DNA of 64,000 bases. Source: Capra hircus (lineage: Eukaryota > Chordata > Mammalia > Artiodactyla > Bovidae). Both the position numbers and the translations under genes were made by a program. A model generated the notes under the pieces. It had not been told where the DNA came from. It did no database searches and saw only the letters and a list, made by a program, of their open reading frames with translations. The stretch covers positions 124,001-188,000 of the forward strand of contig NW_017189807.1 in the NCBI RefSeq assembly GCF_001704415.2, read 5' to 3'. Below, one piece after another: positions 55,108 to 64,000 of this stretch; within the stretch, counting starts at the first letter, position 1, and every line of letters starts with the position of its first letter.

Positions 55108-56245
55108 GTAAGTTCAGCATTCTATTACTCATATTACTGGAGAGCAGTGGAGTTAAAATAATCTTAACTAAGAGGCTATCGAAGGTGGCTCAGCTCTTTT
55201 TGTAGTGGATCATTTTCTACTTATGAGCATGCCTGCGTATATCCTTTTATTCAGTAAAATGGTTGCTAGTGGGGTCTGACTTCATGCTTGCAGTGTATCT
55301 CAGGAAGTACAGAGGACATACACAAGGATTCTATATGGGTTTTTGGTCTCAATTATGCTTTCTGGAAAATTTAAGATATGACATGTTGTGAAGGAGAGCA
55401 AAGTTGAGGCTAACCCCCAAATCACTGATATCCGAGCAAGCATGTGCTTTGTGCTTATCTTTTTGAGTAGCGTGTGCTTGAGGCTGTTGGAACCATCACC
55501 TGAAATCACCAAAGACATGCAGACATGCAGTGAAGATTTAAGAGGGGTTGCTATGACGCTGGTTATTGGATAGCATTCCTTGATGTTTGGTGATTTAAAA
55601 ACGTCAACAAAAATAATAGAGGAAGAAAATCAAAGCAAAAAAAAAAAAAACACAAACCTTTCCTAGAATGTGCCCATGAGGAAAGGATACCACTGGAAAC
55701 ATTTCAGGGACAATCTGTGATATGCTTTTTCTTTGAAGGCAATAGAAGTGCCAAAGAGAGAACTTCTTGCTACCATTATATGGAAAGGCATGTTGCTGTA
55801 TCCTTCCAAACAAGAATCAAACTGCTTATATGGTAATTAGAGTACAAGACTCTTATGTCAAAACATTTTTTTATGTTCCAGCATAGGGGGCATGATGCCT
55901 TGTACCCAGTTGGTGTAGATAGAATAAGTGAAAAGAAATAATAACACAATAAGAAGATGTAGTGAATGCTAACAAAGTATATCTTTAATGATACATTTCT
56001 AAGTAATGTTACTAAACTACAGAGTTTACTGAGATTAAAATCTTATTTTTAAGCAATAATAGCTGTTATTTAGCTTTCAGAAGGAAAAAGTTAAGAAAAT
56101 TTAACAATACAGTAAGATTTGAGAAAATGCTAAAGATTAATTTTGCCCTCTTAGTTGCAGTACATTAATTGGGATATATGCTGTGGGTGCACATAGGGGT
56201 CACATGGAATTATACTGTCTACAGAGTTCACTATGATCTGTCCTA
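55108..56245. other. Intron after last exon, unassigned
   Basis: No repeat recognised; A13 or longer at about 55637. No further exon with acceptable splice sites was found. Confidence 0.45.
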
Positions 56246-56332
56246 TTTTTTTTATCAATATATTTTCTTATTAAAGGATAATTGCTTTATAGAATTTTGT
56301 TGTTTTCTGTCAAAGCTCAACATGTATCAGCC

Positions 56333-56440
56333 ATAGGTATATATGTGTATATATATATGTATATATATATATGTTTATATATATATGTGTGTGTATATAT
56401 ATATATGTGTATATATATATAGGTGTATATATATATCTCC
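56333..56440 (+). repeat. TA/TG-rich microsatellite in L1 3' UTR
   Basis: Alternating tatatatgtg and tatatatatatg units for about 100 bp. They lie inside the L1, so the tract likely arose after insertion. Confidence 0.9.
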
Positions 56441-58181
56441 CCTCCCTTTTGAACCTCCCTCCCATCTCCTGCCCCATCCCACACCACTAGATTGATACAG
56501 AGCCCCTGTTTGAGTTTCTTGAGCCATACAGCAAATTCCCATTGGCTATCTATTTTACATACGGTAATGTAAGTTTCCATGTTACTCTTTCCACACATTT
56601 TACCCCCTCCTCCCCTCGCCCCATGTCCATAAGTCTATTCTCTATGTCTGTTTCTCCATCACTGCCCTGTAAATAAATTCTTCAGTACCATTTTTCTAGA
56701 TTCTGTATATATGTGTTAGAACACAATATTTATCTTTCTCCTTCTGACTCACTTCACTCTGTATAATAGGTTCTAGGTTCATTCACCTCATCAGAACCGA
56801 CTCAAATGCATTCCTTTTTATGGCTGAGTAGTATTCCATGGTGCATATGTACCACAGCTTCTTTCTCCATTCATTTGTCAATGGACATCTATGTTGCTTC
56901 CATGTTCTAGCTATTGTAAATAGTGCTGCAGTGAGCAATGGGATACATGTGTCTCTTTCAATTTTGGTTTCCTCAGGGTATATTTCTAGGAGTGGGATTG
57001 CTGGGTCATATGGTGGTTTTATTTCTAGTTTTTTAAGGAATCTCCATACCGTCTTCCATAGTGGCTGCATCAATTTACCTTCCCACCAACAGTGCAAGAG
57101 CATTCCCTTTCCTCCACATCCTCTCCAGTATTTATTGTTTGTAGACTTTTCGGTGATGACCATTCTAACTGGGGTGAGGTGATATCTCATTATAGTTTTG
57201 ATTTATATTTCTCTCATAATGAGCAGTATTGAGCATCTTTTCATATGTTTGTTAGCCAGCTGTATGTCTTCTTTGGAGAAATGTCTATTTAGGTCTTTTT
57301 CCCACTTTTTGATTGGGTTGTTTATTTTTTGGCATTGAGTTGTATGAGCTGCTTGTATATTTTAGAAATTAATCCTTTATCAGTTGTTTCATTTGCTGTT
57401 ATTTTCTCCCATTCTGAGGGTTGTCTTTTTACCTTGCTTATGGTTTCTTTTGCTGTGCAAAAGCTTTTAAGTTTAATCAGGTCCCACTTGTTTACTTTTG
57501 TTTTTATTTCGATTACTCTAGGAGGTGGGTCATAGAGGATCTTGCTTTAATTTATGTCATTGAGAATTCTGCCTGTTTTCCTCTAAGAGTTTTATAGTTT
57601 CTGGTCTTACATTTAGGTCTTTAATCCATTTTGAGTTTATCTTTGTGTATGGTGTTAGGAAGTGTTTTAATTTCATTCTTTTACATGTAGCTGTCCAGTT
57701 TTCCCATCACCATTTATTGAAGAGACTGTCTTTGCCTCATTGTATATTCTTGCCTCCTTTGTCAAAAATAAGGTATCCATAGGAGCATGGGTTTATCTCT
57801 GGGCTTTCTATCTTGTTCCATTGGTCTATATTTCTATTTTTGTGCCAGTACCATACTGTCTTGATGACTTTAGCTTTGTAGTATACGCTGATATCAGGAA
57901 GGTTGATTCCTCCGGCTCCATTCTTCTTTCTCAAGACTGCTTTGGCTATTTGGGATCTTTTGTGTTTCCATATGAATTGTGAAACATTTTGTTCTAGTTC
58001 TGTGAAAAATGCCATTGGTAATTTGATAGGGGTCACACTGAATCTGTAGATTGCAGTTGGTAGTATAGTCATTTTCATAATATTGATTCTTCCTACCCAG
58101 GAACATGGAATATCTCTCCATCTGTATATGTCATCTTTGATTTCTTTCATCAGTGTCTTATAATTTTCTGTGTACAGTTCT

Positions 58182-61072
58182 TTTGTCTTCTTCAGTTCAG
58201 TTCAGTTCAGTCACTCACTCATGTCCGACTCTTTGCGACCCCATGAATCGCAGCACGCCAGGCCTCCCTGTCCATCACCAACTCCTGGAGTTCACTCAGA
58301 CTCACGTCCATCGAGTCAGTGATGCCATCCAGCCATCTCATCCTCTGTCGTCCCCTTCTCCTCCTGCCCCCAATCCCTCCCAGCATCAGAGTCTTTTCCA
58401 AGGAGTCAACTCTTCGCATGTGGTGGCCAAAGTACTGGAGTTTCAGCTTTAGCATCATTCCTTGCAAAGAAATTCCAGGGCTGATCTGCTTCAGAATGAG
58501 AGTCCCTTCCAAGGGACTCTCAAGAGTCTTCTCCAACACCACAGTTCAAAAGCATCAATTCTTCGGCACTCAGCCTTCTTCACGGTCCAACTCTCGCATC
58601 CATACATGACCACTGGAAAAACCATAGCCTTGACTAGATGGACCTTAGTCGGCAAGGTAATGTCTCTGCTTTTGTATATGCTATCTAGGTTGGTCATAAC
58701 TTTTCTTCCCAGGAGTAAGCGTCTTTTAATTTCATGGCTGCAGTCACCATCTGCAGTGATTTTGGAGCCCAGAAAAATAAAGTCTGACACTGTTTCCACT
58801 GTTTCCCCATCTATTTCCCATGAAGTGATCGGACCGGATGCCATGATCTTCATTTCCTGAATGTTGAGCTTTAAGCCAACTTTTTCTCTCTCCTCTTTCA
58901 CTTTCATCAAGAGGCTTTTTAGTTCCTCTTCACTTTCTGCCATAAGGGTGGTGTCATCTGCATATCTGAGGTTATTGATATTTCTCCTGGCGATCTTGAT
59001 TCCAGCTTGTGCTTCTTCCAGCCCAGCGTTTCTCATGATGTACTTTGCATAGAAGTTCAATAAGCATGGTGACAATATACAGCCTTGACACACTCCTTTT
59101 CCTATTTGGAACCAGTCTGTTGTTCCATGTTGAGTTCTAACTGTTGCTTCCTGATCTACATATAGATTTCTCAAGAGGCAAGTCTGGTGGTCTGGTATTC
59201 CCATCTCTCTCAGAATTTCCCATAGTTTATTGTGATCCACACAGTCAAAGGCTTTGGCATAGTCAATTAAGCAGAAATAGATGTTTTTCTGGAACTCTCT
59301 TGCTTTTTCCATGATCCAGCGGCTGTTGGCAATTTGATCCCTGGTTCCTCTACCTTTTTTGAAACCAGCTTGAACATCAGGAATTTCACGGTTCACATAT
59401 TGCAGAAGCCTGGCTTAGAGAATTTTGAGCATTACTTTACTAGTGTGTGAGATGAGTGCAATTGTGCGGTAGTTTGAGCATTCTTTGGCATTGCCTTTCT
59501 TTGGGATTGGAATGAATACTGACCTTTTCCAGTCCTGTGGCCACTGCTGAGTTTTCCAAATTTGCTGGCATATTGAGTGCATCACTTTCCCAGCATCATC
59601 TTTCAGGATTTGAAACAGCTCAACTGGAATTCCATCACTTCGACTAGCTTTGTTCGTAGTGATGCTTTCTAAGGCCCACTTGACTTCACACTCCAAGATG
59701 TCTGGCTCTAGATGAGTGATCACACCATCATGATTATCTGGGTCATGAAGAATTTTTTGTACAGTTCTTCCATGTATTCTTGCCACCTCTTCTTAATATC
59801 TCCTGCTCCTGTTAGGTCCATACTATTTCTGTCCTTTATCGAGCCCATCTTTGCATGAAATGTTCGCTTGGTATCTCTAATTTTCTTGAAGAGATCTCTA
59901 GTGTTTCCCATTCTGTTGTTTTCCTGTTTCTTTGCATTGATCTCTGAAGAAGGCTTTCTTATCTCTTCTTGCTGTTCTTTGGAACTCTGCATTCAGATGC
60001 TTATATCTTTCCTTTTCTCCTTTGCTTTTTGCCTCTCTTCTTTTCACAGCTATTTGTAAGACCTCCCCAGACAGCCGTTTTGCTTTTCTGCATTTCTTTT
60101 CCATGGGGATGGTCTTGATCCCTGTCTCCTGTACAGTGTCACAAACCTCATTCCATAGTTCATCAGGCACTTTATCTATCAGATCTAGGCCCTTAAATCT
60201 ATTTCTCACTTCCACTGTATAATTATAAGGGATTTGATTTAGCTCATACCTGAATGGTCTAGCAGTTTTCCCTACTTTCTTCAATTTCAGTCTGAATTTG
60301 GCAATAAGGAGTTCATGATCTGAGCAACAGTCAGCTCCCAGTCTTGATTTTGTTGACTGTATAGAGCTTCTCCATCTTTGGCTGCAAAGAATATAATCAA
60401 TCTGATTTCGGTGTTGACCATCTGGTGATGTCCATGTGTAGTCTTCTCTTGTGTGGTTGGAAGAGGGTGTTTGCTATGACCAGTGCATTTTCTTGGCAAA
60501 ACTCTATTAGTCTCTGCCCTGCTTCATTCTGTATTCCAAGGCCAAATTTGCCTGTTCCTCCAGGTGTTTCTTGACTTCCTACTTTTGCATTCCAGTCCCC
60601 TACAATGTAAAGGACAATTTTGGGGGGTCTTAGTTCTACAAGGTCTTATAGGTCTTCATAGAACCGTTCAACTTCAGCTTCTTCAGTGTTACTGGTTGGG
60701 GCATAGACTTGGATTACGGTGATATTGAATGGTTTGCCTTGGAAACGAACAGAGATCATTCTGTTGGTTTTGAGATTGCATCCAAGTACTGCATTTCAGA
60801 TTCTTTTACTGGCCATGATGGCTACTCCATTTCTTCTGAGGGATTCCTGCCCGCAGTAGTAGATATAATGGTCATCTGAGTTTAATTCACCCATTCCAGT
60901 ACATTTTAGTTCACTGATTCCTAGAATGTCGATGTTCACTCTTGCCATCTCTTGTTTGACCACTTCCAATTTGCCTTGATTCATGGACCTGACATTCCAG
61001 GTTCCTATGCAGTATTGCTCTTTGTAGCGTCGGACTTTCTTTCTATCACCAGTCACATCCATTTGTCTCCTT
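58182..61072 (-). mobile_element. BovB inserted in L1, 2.87 kb, near complete ORF2
   Basis: Flanked by TTTGTCTTCTT (58182-58192) and TTTGTCTCCTT (61062-61072). The minus strand carries, in order, the endonuclease start (60796-61062: YCIGTWNVRSMNQGK, GISELKCTG), the linker (59898-60284), the fingers region (59415-59786) and a 301-codon frame (58491-59396) with YADDTTLM and CQGCILSPCLLNFYAKYIM. Frameshifts separate these blocks, so no single complete ORF2 remains. Confidence 0.92.
58491..59396 (-). pseudogene. BovB reverse transcriptase, 301-codon open piece
   Basis: It runs from MNREIPDVQAGFKKGRGTRD through NIYFCLIDYAKAFDCVDHNK (palm motif A), GVCQGCILSPCLLNFYAKYI and the catalytic NNLRYADDTTLM to the C-terminal CESWTVKKAECRRIDAFELW. 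These are the canonical RT motifs of an RTE element, all intact. The upstream half and the endonuclease are in other frames, so it cannot be made as one protein. Confidence 0.85.
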
Positions 61073-62988
61073 AGGTAAGTTTATTTCTAGATATTTATTT
61101 ATTTTTGTTGTAGTGATAAATGGGATTGATTCCTTAATTTCTCTTTCTGATTTTTCATTTTGAGTATATAGAAACGTGAATGATTTCTGTGTATTGATTT
61201 TGTATCCTGCAACTTTGCTAGATTCACTGATTAGCTCAAGTAATTTTCTGATACTATCTTTAGGGTTTTCTAAGTACAGTATCATGTCATCTGCAAACAG
61301 TGAGAGCTTTGCTTCTTCTTTTCTGATCTTGATTCTTTTTATTATCTTTCTTTTCTGATTGCTATAGCTAGGACTTCCAGAACTATGTTGAATAGCTGTG
61401 GTGAAAGTGGACACCCTTGTCTTCTTTCTGATTTTAGGGAGAATGCTTTTAGTTTTTCACCATTGAGAATAATCTTTGCTGTAGGCTTATATATATGGCC
61501 TTTACTATGTTGAGATAGGTTCCTTCTATGCCCAATCTTTGAAGAGTTTTAATTGTAAATGGGTGCCGAATTTTGTCAAAGGCTTTTTCTGCATTTATTG
61601 AGATCATCATATGGTTTTTATCTTTCAGTTTGTCAATATGGTACATAACATTGATTGATTTGCATATATTGAAGAATCCTTGCATCCTTGGAATAAACCC
61701 AACTTTATCATGGTGTATGAGCTTTTTGATGTGTTCCTGAATTCCAGTTGCTAAAATTTTGTTGAGGATTTTTGCATCTATGTTCATCAGTGATATTGGC
61801 CTGTAGTTTTCTTTTCTTGTGTTTGTCTGGTTTTGGTATCAGGGTGATGATGGCTGCATAGAATGAATTTGGAAGTGTTCCTTCCTCTGCAATTTTTTTG
61901 AAGAGTTCTAGAAGGATAGGTATTACCTCTTCTCTAAATATTTAATAAAATTATCCTGAGAAGCCATGTGGTCCTGAGCATTTGTTTTCTGGGAGATTTT
62001 TGATCACAGCTTCAATTTCAGTGCTTGTAATTGGGTTGTTCATAATTTTTATTTCTTCCTGGTTCAGTCTTGGAAGATTGAACTTTTTTAAGAATCTGTC
62101 CATTTCTTCCAGGTTATCCATTTTATTGCCATATAGTTGTTCATTACAGTCTCTTATATATGCTTTGTATTTCTGCATTGTTGTTGTAACTTCTCCTTTT
62201 CCATTTCTAATTTTGTTGATTTAATTCTTCTCTTTTTTTTTTCTTGATGAGTCTGGCTAAAGGTTTGTCAATTAATCTTCTCAAAGAACTAGCTTTTAGT
62301 TTTATTAATCTTTACTATTGTTTCTTTCATTTCTTTTTTATTTATTTCTGCTCAGATCATTATGATTTCTTTCCTTCTATTAATTCTGGGGTGTATTTGT
62401 TCTTTTTCCAGTTGCTTTAGGTATAAAGTTAGGTTGTCTATTCAATGTTTTCCTTGTTTCTTGAGGTAGGATTGTATTGCTATAAAATTCCCTCTTAGAA
62501 CTGCTTTTGCTGCAACCCATAGGTTTTGAGTTGTCATGTTTTCATTATCATTTGTTTCTAGAATCTTTTGATTTCCCTTTTGATTTCTTCAGTAACCTGT
62601 TGGTTATTTTGAAATGTATTGTTTAATCTCCATGTGTTTGTGTTTTTTTCTTGTAATTAATATCTAGTCTCATAGCATTTGGTCAGAGAAGATTCTTGAT
62701 ATGATTTCAATTTTCTTAAGTTTACTGAGGTTTATTTTGTGATCCAAGAAGTGGTCTATCCTGAAGAATGTTTCGTATGCACTTGAGAAGGTGTATTCTT
62801 CTGCATTTGGATGGAAGGTCCTGAAGATTTCAAGGAGATCCATCTCATCTAATGTATCATTTAAGACTTGTGTTTCCTTATTAATTTTCTGTTTTGTTGA
62901 TCTGTCCATTGGTGTGAGTGGGGTGTTAAAGTCTCCTGCTATTATTGTGTTACTGTCAATTTCTCCTTTTATGTCTGTTAGTGTTTGT

Positions 62989-63263
62989 CTTATGTATTGC
63001 TGCTGCTGCTGCTAAGTCACTTCAGTCGTGTCCAACTCTGTGTGACCCCATAGATGGCAGCCCACCAGGCTCCCCCATCCCTGGGATTCTCTTGCCATTT
63101 CCTTCTCCAATGCATGAAAGTAAAAAGTGAAAGTGAAGTCACTCAGTCGTGTCCGACCCTCAGCGACCGCATGGACTGCAGCCTACCAGGCTCCTCCATC
63201 CATGGGATTTTCTAGGCAGGAGTACTAGAGTGGGGTGCCATTGCCTTCTCCCCTTAAGTATTG
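62989..63263 (-). mobile_element. Bov-tA2 dimer in L1, antisense
   Basis: (GCT)n at its start, two Bov-A units in reverse. CTTATGTATTG (62989-62999) and CTTAAGTATTG (63253-63263) flank it. Confidence 0.92.
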
Positions 63264-63685
63264 AGGTGCTCTTATGTTTGCTGCATAGATATTTACAATT
63301 GTTATGTCTTCCTCTTGGATTGATCCCTTGACCATTATGTAGAGTCCTTCTTTATCTCTTGTAATCTTCTTTATTTTAAGGTCTATTTTGTCTGATGAAG
63401 ATTGCTCCTCCAGCTTTCTTTTGCTTCCCATTTATATGGAATCTATTTTTCCATCCTCTCGCTTTCAGCCTATATGTGTCTTTAGGTTTGAAGTGGGTTT
63501 CTTGTAGACAGCATGTATATGGGTCTTAATTTTGTATCCATTCAGCCAGTCTGTGTCTTTTGGTTGGAGCATTTAATCTGATTACATTTAAAGTAATTAT
63601 TGATATATATGTTCCTATTGCCATTTTCTTAATTGTTTTTGGTTAATTGTGTAGATCTTTCCCTTCTCTTCTATTTCTTGACCAT

Positions 63686-64000
63686 CAGTTCAGTTCAGTT
63701 CAGTTGCTCAGTCGTTTGACTTTGCGACACCACAGACTGCAGCACGCCAGGCTTCCCTGACCATCACCAACTCCTGGAGTTTATTCAAACTCATGTCCAT
63801 GGAGTCAGCGATGCCATTTAATCATCTCATCCTCTGTTGTCCCCTTCTCCTCCTCCCCTCAGTCTTTCTCAGCATCAGGGTCTTGTCAAATGAGTCAGCT
63901 CTTTGCATCAGCTGGCCAAAGTATTGGAATTTCAGCTTGAACATCAGTCCTTCCAATGAACACTCAGGACTGATCTCCTTTAGGATGGACTGGTTTGTTC
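63686..64000 (-). mobile_element. BovB 3' end, antisense, cut by window end
   Basis: 'cagttcagttcagttcagttg' tail, then the 'ctcatcctctgttgtcccc' and 'ggccaaagtattggaatttc' blocks. It continues past the window. Confidence 0.9.

Larger units (their letters stand above)
56246..63685 (-). mobile_element. Long antisense ruminant L1 (ORF2 and 3' UTR)
   Basis: From poly(T) at 56246 it runs through the 3' UTR, the ORF2 C-terminus (56783-57190: TWKQHRCPLTNEWRKKLWYI and MEYYSAIKRNA), the middle (57737-58150: WKHKRSQIAKAVLRKKNGAG), the reverse transcriptase (61046-61414 with LFADDMILYLENP; 61449-61787) and the endonuclease (62670-62909; 63225-63431). Several stops break ORF2. It is interrupted by BovB (58193-61061) and Bov-tA2 (63000-63252). 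Without them the L1 part is about 4.3 kb. ORF1 lies outside or is missing. Confidence 0.88.

Noticed and set aside
56333..56440. Tyr/Ile repeat peptide in minus frame 56317-56598
   Set aside because: Translation of a TA microsatellite in an L1 3' UTR.
1..64000. tRNA genes
   Set aside because: tRNA-like boxes are all heads of Bov-tA or CHR SINEs; none folds as an intact tRNA by eye.
1..64000. CRISPR arrays, operons, phage or bacterial systems
   Set aside because: The window is mammalian; repeats are dispersed retroelements, not regularly spaced.

Overview
The window is vertebrate nuclear DNA from a ruminant, most likely a bovid (cattle, sheep or goat type). It is saturated with Bov-tA and Bov-A tRNA-Glu-derived SINEs, BovB (RTE-type) LINEs and ruminant L1 3' ends. 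These sit on a background of older L1, L2, MIR and mariner remnants. There are no prokaryotic features, no CRISPR array and no operon.

One host gene runs through most of it on the + strand. I can place 16 consecutive internal exons between 1969 and 55107. Every exon-exon junction keeps the reading frame, and together they encode 837 contiguous residues with neither the start nor the end of the protein. I read the gene as CFAP47 (cilia and flagella associated protein 47, an X-linked gene of motile cilia and sperm flagella). The protein has repeated ASH/MSP-like immunoglobulin folds. The symbol rests on recalled similarity, not on a search. Fifteen introns (100 bp to 13.6 kb) hold everything else. 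One junction, 25350/25451, uses a GC-AG intron instead of GT-AG.

Layout: 1-1968, BovB tail, unique intron and one Bov-tA2; 1969-4534, two exons with an L2 between them; 4535-18134, a 13.6 kb intron with a GC-rich antisense retrocopy, a long BovB with an intact endonuclease frame, an old L1 carrying a ruminant L1 insertion with an apparent 3' transduction, and a mariner remnant; 18135-25547, seven exons separated by a BovB pair in opposite orientations; 25548-49327, eight exons among nested L1, BovB and SINE insertions; 49328-55107, three more BovB pieces and the last exon; 55108-64000, a long antisense ruminant L1 split by a 2.9 kb BovB, a Bov-tA2 and a second BovB.

The mobile elements do not cooperate with the gene, but several lie where they could affect its RNA. 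Four BovB pairs face each other tail to tail inside introns or across an exon. Fresh target-site duplications allow many insertions to be delimited to the base. I found no undescribed biological system. The best leads are the GC-AG intron, the L1 3' transduction, and the inverted BovB repeats around the 131-bp exon at 35309.
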